Part shown: in pieces, positions 55,201 to 62,480 of the stretch
Layout: each line of letters opens with the position of its first letter
Numbering within the stretch: the first letter of the stretch is position 1
DNA from: Fructobacillus sp. CRL 2054
GTDB lineage: Bacteria > Bacillota > Bacilli > Lactobacillales > Lactobacillaceae
Direction: 5' to 3'
NCBI RefSeq assembly: GCF_028764065.1
Contig: NZ_JACOFN010000002.1
Span: 62,001-126,000, forward strand
DNA: 64,000 nucleotides
Notes under the pieces: generated by a model
The model's input: the letters and a program-made list of their open reading frames with translations, nothing else
Told to the model about the DNA's origin: nothing
Database searches by the model: none
Program-made: the position numbers and the translations under genes

Positions 55201-55758
55201 ACTTTCTTGACTCAACAGGCCAGCGATTTGGAGCAGGCGAAGGCGACTTTGCAAGCCACCATTGATGAGATGGACCAAGAGGTGAAAGTGCGCTTTAAGG
55301 AAACCTTTGACCAAGTGGCCGAGCACTTTAAGGATGTCTTTACGAAGATGTTTGCCGGGGGCCAGGCTCAAATTGAGTTGACGGATCCCGAGCACTTGCT
55401 CACCACTGGAATTGATATTAAGGCTCAGCCCCCTGGCAAGAAGTTCCAGCAGATGTCCTTGCTATCTGGTGGGGAAAAGGCTTTGACAGCGATTTCACTA
55501 CTTTTTGCCATTTTGCAGGTTCGGCCAGTGCCGTTTGCTGTTTTGGATGAAGCGGAAGCGGCCTTGGATGAAGCCAATGTTGATCGTTTTGCTGCTTATC
55601 TAAAGAACTTTGGTGGTAGCACACAGTTTATTACCATTACGCATCGTAAGGGAACAATGGTTGCCGCAACTGTTTTGTATGGTGTCACTATGCAAGAGGC
55701 CGGTGTCTCGAAGATGGTCGCCGTTAACCTAGAACAAGCTGAAGAGAAACTCGCTTAA
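52201..55758 (+). CDS. smc: Chromosome segregation protein SMC
   Basis: 1185 residues. Head half with Walker A GPNGSGKSN (about 32-40), long coiled coil, hinge (about 505-660, with GFYQGVKNLM and GGAL-QNVVVDS), second coiled coil, and head half with LSGGEKALTAISLLFAI signature and VLDEAEAALDEANV Walker B. Condensin core ATPase. SD is weak (AGAG). Ends 12 bases before ftsY. Confidence 0.98.
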   Translation: MKLKTLEIIGFKSFANKTVIDFQKGMTGIVGPNGSGKSNIIEAIRWVMGEQSAKDLRGNKMADVIFAGTKDRKALNRAEVSITFDNSDHYIQSDFSELRITRRLYRSGESSYQMNGADCRLKDIHELFMDTGLGRDGFSIISQGQVEKIFSAKPEERRGIIEEVAGVYKYKQNKTQAEKDLAVTDDNLARVADIVHEVEGRLTPLEKQAESAKEYLEKRERYEQLDQVRLTRSILSLQGKVVAQGKTLDEKKQDVSEKQTALAAHKELLASTRAELASVQEAKDQLSQDILTKTQQREQMIGNQKLASQEADSLQRESETLVKQQATLTTQGEQAASQLAEVDEQASLLSTKEAELKKTIQQIEANHGQQQVDRIKADLESNRQAYVAVMQDLATYHNKVTFEEKALAQNQEQKARKQELLKAAEEALAVAQKNLADYQKEHPDQQAGENPYLAQLDEAKNQLNQAKQSYQAAQQDWQKASYDLDKAQSVYQAESSLDEYAGFYQGVKNLMAPAVKRNFPGIRGVVAELVEVPQQYTKAVETVLGGALQNVVVDSTKTAKSIVQYLTKNRKGRVTLLPEDSIRSRTARDVYRAEQEQGFIGIASDLVTMPKGMENILTNLLGTTLVVQDLDAATRVARAVQNRLRVVSLDGQLVNAGGSITGGANHRQGPSVLSRQVELKAKTDALAEQKARVEKLVALRNQEQARVNQLSDKVQELSASYYDFENQGQQVDYQLTALKDALAQVETKVQTLTLDLADLKADEEDSQAELSQSKQALLEKESAQAQAEATTADLTEKLSQVEEEQAGYQEEKANFQAEMAKISAKREAAQADKERLQALLAELQSQTNELMTRQSEIKERLEQAANGPALAEQLAGLEEALQAADDQSKTLADRFQKLTQKVSELEEQLSVQQETVNQLLMDESNAAHSLQTMQEKLGKQVSTLQQTYGLTVQSQDDVKESELDDGEIDKTLAQIKRALDSLGPVNIAAIQEYEEIKERHTFLTQQASDLEQAKATLQATIDEMDQEVKVRFKETFDQVAEHFKDVFTKMFAGGQAQIELTDPEHLLTTGIDIKAQPPGKKFQQMSLLSGGEKALTAISLLFAILQVRPVPFAVLDEAEAALDEANVDRFAAYLKNFGGSTQFITITHRKGTMVAATVLYGVTMQEAGVSKMVAVNLEQAEEKLA

Positions 55759-55770
55759 AGGAGGGAACAC

Positions 55771-57171
55771 ATGGGACTTTTTGATATCTTTAAAAAGAAG
55801 AAGCAGGAAGAACCGGTCGTTCAACCGGAAGAGGACAAAAAAGAAGAATCTGTTCAACATGAGTCTGAAGAATCTGAACAGGTTGAAGCTGTTGAAGAAG
55901 CCGAGGAGCAGACGGAAGATGATTCTGCCCCAGTTGTTTCAGACGAACAGGAAGATGAAGAAGATTCCGATGAGAAAACTGTCTTAGAAGCAGTGGATGC
56001 AACGGAAGAAAAGATTGAAAAATCAACGGCATTAGATGCAGAATCAGTTGAACAAGAAGCTCCTGTTGCTGCTGTAGAAGACTCATCTGAAAAAGCAGAT
56101 GAATCAGTTGCAGAGGACGAAGAAGATCGTGCGGCCGAATTGTCAGTAGCTGACTTGGAAGAAGTTTCTGATCAGGCTGATGAAGAATCTGACGATAACG
56201 TTGAGGAAGAGGAATCAAAGCTCGAAGAAGAGAACGAACAAGCCGTTTACGAAAAGGGCTTGACGCAATCTCGTAAGGGATTTGCGGACCGTTTCAACCG
56301 TTTCTTGGCTAACTTCCGTTCGGTTGATGAAGATTTCTTTGAAGATTTAGAAGACACCTTGATTGGGGCCGACTTGGGCTTTGATTTGGCCATTAGTATT
56401 TCAAACAAGGTTCGTGAAGAAGTCAAACTTGAAAACATCAAGGATAAGGGAGCCATTCGTGACTTAATTATCCGTTTGATGGTTGAATCCTACGAAGAAC
56501 AGGGGAAGGAAGAAGACCAGAGCATGCATTTTGCACCTGCTGGTCAGCCAACGGTCATTCTCTTTGTTGGTGTCAACGGTGTTGGTAAGACGACAACCGT
56601 TGGAAAGATGGCCCAGCGTTATAAGGACGAAGGAAAGTCGATTATGTTGGCAGCTGCCGATACCTTCCGTGCTGGAGCGGTTAAGCAGTTACAAGAATGG
56701 GGTAATCGTGCTGATGTGCCGGTTGTCTCAGGCCCTGAAAAGGCGGATCCATCATCTGTTGTCTATCAAGCCGTCGAACGTGCTAAGAACGAACAGGTCG
56801 ATGTGTTATTTGTTGATACGGCCGGTCGTTTGCAAAACAACGTGAACTTGATGCAAGAGTTGGCGAAGATGAACCGTGTGATTAAGAAAGTCCTACCAGA
56901 TGCACCGCAAGAAGTGCTTTTGGTGCTGGATGCCACGACTGGGCAAAATGCCTTACAGCAGGCTAAGTTATTCAAGGATTCATCTGAAGTTACTGGATTG
57001 GTTTTGACCAAGATGGACGGAACCGCCAAGGGTGGTATCGTCTTTGCCATCCGTGACCAACTCCACCTTCCTGTGAAGTGGATTGGCTTTGGGGAAAAGG
57101 CTTCTGATTTACGTGTCTTTTCCGCCGAAGACTTTGTTTACGGACTCTTTAAAGACTTGGTACAAGGCTAA
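55771..57171 (+). CDS. ftsY: Signal recognition particle receptor FtsY
   Basis: 466 residues. An acidic Glu/Asp-rich N-terminal region (about 10-165, low complexity, nearly half acidic) precedes the NG domain: GVNGVGKTTTVGKMA (G1), DTFRAGAVKQL, DTAGRLQNN (G3) and TKMDGTAKGG (G4). GTPase receptor docking ribosome-SRP at the membrane. The acid tract is unusually long for FtsY of Gram-positives. SD AAAGGAGGG. Confidence 0.97.
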   Translation: MGLFDIFKKKKQEEPVVQPEEDKKEESVQHESEESEQVEAVEEAEEQTEDDSAPVVSDEQEDEEDSDEKTVLEAVDATEEKIEKSTALDAESVEQEAPVAAVEDSSEKADESVAEDEEDRAAELSVADLEEVSDQADEESDDNVEEEESKLEEENEQAVYEKGLTQSRKGFADRFNRFLANFRSVDEDFFEDLEDTLIGADLGFDLAISISNKVREEVKLENIKDKGAIRDLIIRLMVESYEEQGKEEDQSMHFAPAGQPTVILFVGVNGVGKTTTVGKMAQRYKDEGKSIMLAAADTFRAGAVKQLQEWGNRADVPVVSGPEKADPSSVVYQAVERAKNEQVDVLFVDTAGRLQNNVNLMQELAKMNRVIKKVLPDAPQEVLLVLDATTGQNALQQAKLFKDSSEVTGLVLTKMDGTAKGGIVFAIRDQLHLPVKWIGFGEKASDLRVFSAEDFVYGLFKDLVQG

Positions 57172-57512
57172 TGGATATTGAGCAGAAGAACAAAGTGAAC
57201 GGCCTGCTTGCCTTTTACGGGGATCTACTGGCTAAGAAGCAGCGGGCTTACTTGCAGTACTACTGCGAGGACGACTTTTCAATCATCGAAATTGCCGAAG
57301 AGGAGCAGGTTTCTCGTCAGGCGGTTTCGGATAACTTGAAAAAGGGTTGTGAGGCCCTGGACCATTACGAAGAAGTGTTGTCACTCTACCAGGATTCACT
57401 GAAACGACAGGCATTGGAGGAGAATCTTCTAGCCTACGTTGGTGCACACTATGAGCAGGACCAGAAATTAAAAGAATTAATTAGCCAAATGGTTAATCAA
57501 GAAATCAATTAA
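57171..57512 (+). CDS. ylxM: YlxM-like SRP-associated DNA-binding protein (UPF0122)
   Basis: 113 residues. Helix-turn-helix resembling sigma-70 region 4: LQYYCEDDFSIIEIAEEEQVSRQAVSDNLKKGCEALDHYE. In streptococci YlxM interacts with the SRP. It overlaps the ftsY stop by one base (TAATG) and stands before ffh as usual. Confidence 0.93.
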   Translation: MDIEQKNKVNGLLAFYGDLLAKKQRAYLQYYCEDDFSIIEIAEEEQVSRQAVSDNLKKGCEALDHYEEVLSLYQDSLKRQALEENLLAYVGAHYEQDQKLKELISQMVNQEIN

Positions 57513-57552
57513 AGAAGGGGGCAACTGGGTTTGACCCAGTTAGCAGATTATG
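57511..57552 (+). promoter_or_regulatory. SD-hairpin-start arrangement of ffh
   Basis: AAGAAGGGGG (57512-57521) is the only SD-like sequence, 28 bases before ATG 57550. A perfect 7-bp hairpin AACTGGG / CCCAGTT (57523-57529 and 57535-57541, loop TTTGA) fills the gap, then 8 bases. Looping it out leaves 9 bases, an ideal spacing. This is the cleanest of the four cases in this window. Confidence 0.65.
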
Positions 57553-59019
57553 GCTTTTGAAAACTTAACAGACCGCCTATCGAAGGCGCTCAAAAACCTA
57601 ACCGGTAAGGGAAAGATTCATGAAGAAGACCTTCAAGCATCTTTGAAGGAAATCCGCTTGGCTTTGTTGGAAGCCGATGTTTCTTACCCAACCGTCAAGA
57701 AGTTTATCGCGGCAATCAAGGAAAAGGCGAAGGGCGCCGAAATTCTTGATGGCTTGAACGCACCTCAGCAAGTTGTCAAGATTGTGAACGACGAATTGAC
57801 AGCCTTGATGGGTGAAGAAGCCGTTCCGTTGAACAAGTCCGAAAAGATTCCAACCATTATCATGATGGCCGGACTTCAGGGTGCTGGTAAGACGACGACG
57901 GTTGCTAAGCTTGCCTACAAGTTGAAACGCGAAGAAAACGCTCGTCCAGTGTTGATTGCAGCCGATGTTTACCGTCCAGCTGCCATCGACCAGTTGGAAG
58001 TCTTGGGTAAGGATCTAGACATTCCTGTTTTCTCTGAGGGAACGGATGTTGACCCACGTAAAATCGTTGAAGATGGATTGGCAGAAGCCAAGGCCAAGAA
58101 CAACGACTACGTCTTCATCGATACGGCCGGTCGTTTGCAAATTGATGAAGCCTTGATGAACGAGTTGAAGGACATTGCAAAGATTGCCAAGCCAGATGAA
58201 ATCTTGCTGACGGTCGATGCGATGACTGGTCAGAACGCAACGGAAACGGCGGAAGGCTTTGCTAACGCCCTTGATTTGACCGGTGTTGTTTTGACAAAGT
58301 TGGACGGGGACACCCGTGGTGGTGCCGCCCTTTCAATTCGTGACGTAACGGGTAAGCCAATTAAGTTCGTTGGACAAGGTGAAAAGCCTACCGACCTTGA
58401 TGTCTTCTACCCTGATCGTATGGCCTCCCGTATCCTTGGAATGGGGGACATGCTGACTTTCATCGAAAAGGCACAACGCGAAGTCGATGAAAAGAAGCAG
58501 GCTGAGCAATTGGAGAAGATGCGTCAAAACACCTTCGATTTCAACGACTTCGTTGACCAATTGCGTCAGGTTCAAAACATGGGCCCAATGGAAGACTTGA
58601 TCAAGATGATTCCTGGTATGGCTGGAAACCCTGCTTTGAAGAACTTGAGCATTGACCCTAAGACTTTCACACACATGGAAGCCATTGTCTCATCAATGAC
58701 CAAGCAGGAACGAGAAAACCCTGATTTGTTGAACCCATCACGCCGTCGCCGTTTGGCAGCCGGTGCTGGTCGCCCAATTGTTGAAGTTAACAAGATGCTG
58801 AAGCAGTTTGACCAGATGAAGAAGATGATGAACCAGGCCACGAAGGGAAACTTCTCTGGCATGGAACAAATGATGGGTGGCGCCGGTATGGACATGTCAT
58901 CCATGATGGGTGGCGCTGGTATGCCTGGTGGTAACTTTGGACAAAAGGTTCAAAAATTTGCCATGAAGCAGGCTGCTCGTAAAATGAAAAAGATGAAGAA
59001 GAAGCGCGGTAAGAAGTAA
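57550..59019 (+). CDS. ffh: Signal recognition particle protein Ffh
   Basis: 489 residues. N domain, GTPase G domain with GLQGAGKTTTVAKLA, DVYRPAAIDQL, DTAGRLQID and TKLDGDTRGGAAL, and the Met-rich M domain (about 300-435) with RRRRLAAGAGRPIVEVN. The tail after about 440 is Met/Gly-rich and ends in a basic KKMKKKRGKK. Binds 4.5S/6S-type RNA and signal sequences. Start ATG 57550 gives MAFENLTDRL, as in homologues, although its SD is distant. Confidence 0.98.
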   Translation: MAFENLTDRLSKALKNLTGKGKIHEEDLQASLKEIRLALLEADVSYPTVKKFIAAIKEKAKGAEILDGLNAPQQVVKIVNDELTALMGEEAVPLNKSEKIPTIIMMAGLQGAGKTTTVAKLAYKLKREENARPVLIAADVYRPAAIDQLEVLGKDLDIPVFSEGTDVDPRKIVEDGLAEAKAKNNDYVFIDTAGRLQIDEALMNELKDIAKIAKPDEILLTVDAMTGQNATETAEGFANALDLTGVVLTKLDGDTRGGAALSIRDVTGKPIKFVGQGEKPTDLDVFYPDRMASRILGMGDMLTFIEKAQREVDEKKQAEQLEKMRQNTFDFNDFVDQLRQVQNMGPMEDLIKMIPGMAGNPALKNLSIDPKTFTHMEAIVSSMTKQERENPDLLNPSRRRRLAAGAGRPIVEVNKMLKQFDQMKKMMNQATKGNFSGMEQMMGGAGMDMSSMMGGAGMPGGNFGQKVQKFAMKQAARKMKKMKKKRGKK

Positions 59020-59065
59020 GAAACTTAAGAGTTTGTCTTATAACTAGTACTCTAGGAGAAGGTTC

Positions 59066-59875
59066 ATGACAGTTCAGTTAATTGCAACGGATTTAGATGC
59101 GACTTTTTTAAATGATGAAAAGGGCTTTGACCACGCCTTGTATAACGAGATGGTTCAAAAGGTGAAGGCTGCCGGAGGTATCTTCGTTGTCGCCACTGGG
59201 AACCACCCCGCCAAAGTGAGCCATTTTTTCGATGGGGTTGACCAATCCTATACGTTGATTGCTAACAACGGTGCTGAAGTAGTGGGTGCTAAGGGAAATG
59301 TTTTAGCAACCTATGCTATTGAAAGCTCAGCCTTCGCCCCCGTTGTTGAGGAAGTGACTGCTGAAGCTGACCGTGCCGAAATGGGGCTCGTTTTCACTGG
59401 GACTGACAAGGCTTTCATGTTGAAGTCACAGGCTGATTATGGCTTGGGCCGTGATAAGGCGGCATCTTACTTTAAGTCTTTGACTTTTATTGATGATTTA
59501 TCTGAAATTGATGAACCAATCCTCAAGATGACGGTTAATCTGCCTGACTATGAGTTACCATTTATTAAGCAAATTGAAGCAATGAACTTACCTGTCCACA
59601 TTACTACTTCAGGTTATGGAGCCATTGATTTAGTGGCACCAAATGTGAATAAGGGGGTTGCCTTAGCTGACCTAAGCAAACGTTTAGGAATTAAGGCTGA
59701 GAATATGGCTGCCTTTGGGGATGGCTTGAATGATTTAGAGATGTTGAACTACGTTGGTCATCCCTTTATCATGCCAAATGCCGATCCGCTATTACGCGGT
59801 CGTGGATTTGAAACAGAAGTTGCGGATAATAACCATGATGGTGTATTAAAGACAATCTTACAAAAATTATTCTAG
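59066..59875 (+). CDS. HAD-superfamily (Cof-type) phosphatase
   Basis: 269 residues. Motif I DLDATFL (usual DLDGTLL; Asp nucleophile kept, Gly replaced by Ala), C2-type cap (about 85-190), conserved Lys in NVNKGVALADL and motif IV AFGDGLNDLEML. Cof-type enzymes dephosphorylate sugar phosphates or flavin-related metabolites; the substrate here is unknown. SD AGGAGAAGG. Confidence 0.9.
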   Translation: MTVQLIATDLDATFLNDEKGFDHALYNEMVQKVKAAGGIFVVATGNHPAKVSHFFDGVDQSYTLIANNGAEVVGAKGNVLATYAIESSAFAPVVEEVTAEADRAEMGLVFTGTDKAFMLKSQADYGLGRDKAASYFKSLTFIDDLSEIDEPILKMTVNLPDYELPFIKQIEAMNLPVHITTSGYGAIDLVAPNVNKGVALADLSKRLGIKAENMAAFGDGLNDLEMLNYVGHPFIMPNADPLLRGRGFETEVADNNHDGVLKTILQKLF

Positions 59876-59935
59876 AGGACTTCTGGTTGACATGTTGTTT
59901 TAGTAAACTAGGGGTATCGACAGAGGGAGAGAGTC

Positions 59936-60703
59936 ATGAAGGAGAAAATTCGGAAGTACTTGCACCGCTTTTTCGGTTTGTTAACCATCGTCTTAGCCTG
60001 TTTGCTGGCCTGGCAGTGGGTTCAGAGTCAACCTGCAACTAGCCCGGTTAAGAAGACGACCAAGAAGGTATTAACACAAAAGCAAGGAAAGTATTCTACT
60101 AAAGAGCGGTCATCCTTAAAGGATGGGGTTGGTACGCAGGATCAGCAGAGTTTAGGGTTAACCAAACAGGGTTATGTAGCGATACCTAATCTCAGCATTC
60201 TATTACCAATTTACGACAACGCTTATTCTAAGGTTGCCTTGGATAAGGGTGCGAACACCGCTCAAAAGGATACGGCTGTTCCTGTTATGGGACAGGGAAA
60301 CTACACCCTGGCTGCTCATAATTGGAACAACGGCTATACCGGATTTTCTGCTCTGCAACAAAAGTTGAATCAAAATGCCCCTTACGAAAACGCTGATGGG
60401 ACGCTTGGTAATTCCGATTGGTTGAACGGCACGATGATTTATTTGGCCAATAGCAATGGTATTTACCGCTATCAAATCACCGGTCAGACAACGGTTGATC
60501 AAAACGATTCATCGGTTTTGAATCCTGATGATCGAATTGATAAGAAGGCTAAGGTAACGATTATCACCTGTCTTTTCCCTGATACAACGAAGCGTATTAT
60601 TACGAATGCCAAGTACGTTGGTTACCATAGTTGGACTCAAGCGAAGAGCGATGAACTTGGTTACTTTGACTTGTCGAAGCAAAAGACGAATATCTTACCC
60701 TAA
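59936..60703 (+). CDS. Sortase
   Basis: 255 residues. One N-terminal membrane helix (about 14-30) and a sortase domain with TLAAHNWNNG (catalytic His), ITCLFP (catalytic Cys in the TxTC-type motif) and TKRIIT (catalytic Arg). Class A-like. Sortases link LPXTG proteins to peptidoglycan. None of the secreted proteins in this window has an LPXTG end, so its substrates are elsewhere. SD GAGGGAGAG. Confidence 0.9.
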   Translation: MKEKIRKYLHRFFGLLTIVLACLLAWQWVQSQPATSPVKKTTKKVLTQKQGKYSTKERSSLKDGVGTQDQQSLGLTKQGYVAIPNLSILLPIYDNAYSKVALDKGANTAQKDTAVPVMGQGNYTLAAHNWNNGYTGFSALQQKLNQNAPYENADGTLGNSDWLNGTMIYLANSNGIYRYQITGQTTVDQNDSSVLNPDDRIDKKAKVTIITCLFPDTTKRIITNAKYVGYHSWTQAKSDELGYFDLSKQKTNILP

Positions 60704-60715
60704 GGGAGCACAGTG

Positions 60716-61330
60716 ATGTACGAATATTTTAAGGGTCGAATTACTCAGATTACACCTGGAGCAATCGTGCTTGAAACAAAGGATGGCATTGGGTATAAAA
60801 TCTATCCGGCTAATCCCTATCATTTTGAAGTGAACCAAGAGGCCCAGGTCTTTGTCGAACAAATCGTTCGTGAAACAGAATTGTCACTGTATGGTTTTGC
60901 GACGCTGACTGAAAAGCAGCTCTTTAACAAGCTATTGAACGTTTCTGGTATTGGCCCAAAGTCGGCCTTGGCCATTCTAGCCGGGGCCAAGCCCGCCGAT
61001 TTGGTTGCTGCCATTGAAAATAGCCAGGTTGCTTACTTGACTCAGTTCCCAGGTGTTGGAAAGAAAACGGCTCAGCAAATTGTTTTGGACTTATCCGGTA
61101 AAATGGATGACTTCTCAAGTTTGGTTGACCAAACGAGTACGACTTTTGCAGATGCAAAAAGCACTGACCCGGTACCTTCACGGTCGAACCTCGAGGACGC
61201 TTTGGCGGCCTTGGAGGCTTTGGGATATGCCAGTCGTGATTTGACCAAGGTGAAGAAGGCCTTAGTCGGTGAAGCTGGTAGCACTTCTGATTTAATTTCC
61301 AAAGGGTTGACACTTTTGGTACAAGGATAA
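60716..61330 (+). CDS. ruvA: Holliday junction helicase subunit RuvA
   Basis: 204 residues. MYEYFKGRITQITPGAIVLE OB-fold domain, two helix-hairpin-helix motifs (LLNVSGIGPKSALAIL and LTQFPGVGKKTAQQIV) and a C-terminal domain III (EDALAALEALGYASRDL) that binds RuvB. I start at ATG 60716, the usual first residue; GTG 60713 is in frame. ruvB does not follow, as it would in many relatives. Confidence 0.96.
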   Translation: MYEYFKGRITQITPGAIVLETKDGIGYKIYPANPYHFEVNQEAQVFVEQIVRETELSLYGFATLTEKQLFNKLLNVSGIGPKSALAILAGAKPADLVAAIENSQVAYLTQFPGVGKKTAQQIVLDLSGKMDDFSSLVDQTSTTFADAKSTDPVPSRSNLEDALAALEALGYASRDLTKVKKALVGEAGSTSDLISKGLTLLVQG

Positions 61331-61379
61331 TCGGACTATCGTTTTTTAAGAGCGAAATGAAAAAGAAAATGGAGTAGAT

Positions 61380-62012
61380 ATGGTGATAATTACAGCGGGG
61401 ATGATTGGTGTCGGAAAGACAACCTTAACAGAATTAGTTGCAAAGCACTTCGGCACACAGGCTTTCTTTGAACCAGTAGGGGATAACCCTGTTTTGCCAC
61501 TCTACTATAAGGATCCTAAGCAGTATGGTTTCTTGCTCCAGATTTTCTTCTTGAACCGTCGTTTTTCAATGATTAAGAAGGCTTTGGCAGATAACAACAA
61601 CGTCTTGGATCGTTCAATTTATGAAGACGAACTCTTTACGGAAGAGAACCATAAGGACGGGAACATTTCTGATATGGAAATGGATGTCTACCATGATTTG
61701 ATTACACGTATGATGGCGGAGTTGGACGAACTGCCAAAGAAGGCACCGGACCTTATGGTTTATGCGGATGCTGACTTTGATACCATTCTGCACCGCATTA
61801 AGAAGCGCGGTCGTGACTACGAGCAGTTCGAAGATAATGATGAGCTATACAACTATTATCACAAGATGTGGGAAGCTTATCAGGGTTGGTACGACTCATA
61901 CGATAAGTCACCAAAGATGCGTGTCGATTTGCAAAAGTACGATTTGGAAGATCCTAAGAACCAAGAAATCGTCTTGAAGCAGATTGAAGATGAATTGAAG
62001 AAGATTCGTTAA
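61380..62012 (+). CDS. Deoxynucleoside kinase
   Basis: 210 residues. P-loop GMIGVGKTTL (about 6-15), NNVLDRSIYEDELFTEENH with the ERS/DRS catalytic region and RIKKRGRDYEQ lid, as in the deoxyadenosine/deoxyguanosine kinases of lactic acid bacteria. Salvages deoxynucleosides to dNMPs. The precise base preference (dAdo, dGuo, dCyd) is not clear. SD GGAG at 5 bases. Confidence 0.88.
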   Translation: MVIITAGMIGVGKTTLTELVAKHFGTQAFFEPVGDNPVLPLYYKDPKQYGFLLQIFFLNRRFSMIKKALADNNNVLDRSIYEDELFTEENHKDGNISDMEMDVYHDLITRMMAELDELPKKAPDLMVYADADFDTILHRIKKRGRDYEQFEDNDELYNYYHKMWEAYQGWYDSYDKSPKMRVDLQKYDLEDPKNQEIVLKQIEDELKKIR

Positions 62013-62020
62013 TAATATCT

Positions 62021-62060
62021 ACAATAAAAAAGCCATCCGAATGGATGGCTTTTTTATTGT
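62021..62060. terminator. Bidirectional terminator between the kinase gene and mscL
   Basis: Perfect 18-bp inverted repeat (62021-62038 with 62043-62060), loop GAAT, with A and T runs at the ends so that it works on both strands. Confidence 0.95.
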
Positions 62061-62068
62061 GCTAATGT

Positions 62069-62461
62069 TTACTTTGATTCGGCTTGCTTTGCCAAGAGTT
62101 CCTTGATTTCGCGAAGGGTAACCAATTCGTCAGATGGCTTGGCGGCTTCCTTAGCCTTTGGCTTCAAAACCGTCTTGTTCAAGAACTTAACGATTAAGAA
62201 GACAACGAAGGCAGTAATCAAGAAGGTAATTGTATCGTTAATGAATGAACCGTAAGTAAAGACTAAGTTTGATGAAACACGTAACTTCAATTCGGTCAAT
62301 GAATGGTCAGAACCTGTAAAGAACCCGAGAAGGGGGTTGATGAGGTTATTGGTAAATGATTTTACCAATGTCGTGAATGCACCACCAATGATAACACCAA
62401 TGGCCATGTCAACGATATTTCCGCGGTTAATGAACTGTTTGAATTCTTGTAAGATTTTCAT
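62069..62461 (-). CDS. mscL: Large-conductance mechanosensitive channel
   Basis: 130 residues. N-terminal amphipathic segment KILQEFKQFINRGNIVDMAIGVIIGGAFTTLVKSF (first helix with the pore-lining Gly pattern), an external loop, second helix (about 78-98) and a cytoplasmic helical tail. Opens under membrane tension. It lies 19 bases after rqcH. Confidence 0.96.
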   Translation of the reverse strand: MKILQEFKQFINRGNIVDMAIGVIIGGAFTTLVKSFTNNLINPLLGFFTGSDHSLTELKLRVSSNLVFTYGSFINDTITFLITAFVVFLIVKFLNKTVLKPKAKEAAKPSDELVTLREIKELLAKQAESK

Positions 62462-62480
62462 GTCTTTTTTCCTTATTGAG

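Noticed and set aside
59887-59920. TTGACA at 59887 as a sortase promoter
   Set aside because: A perfect -35 hexamer, but no acceptable -10 lies 16-18 bases downstream; the nearest candidates are at 11 and 22 bases.
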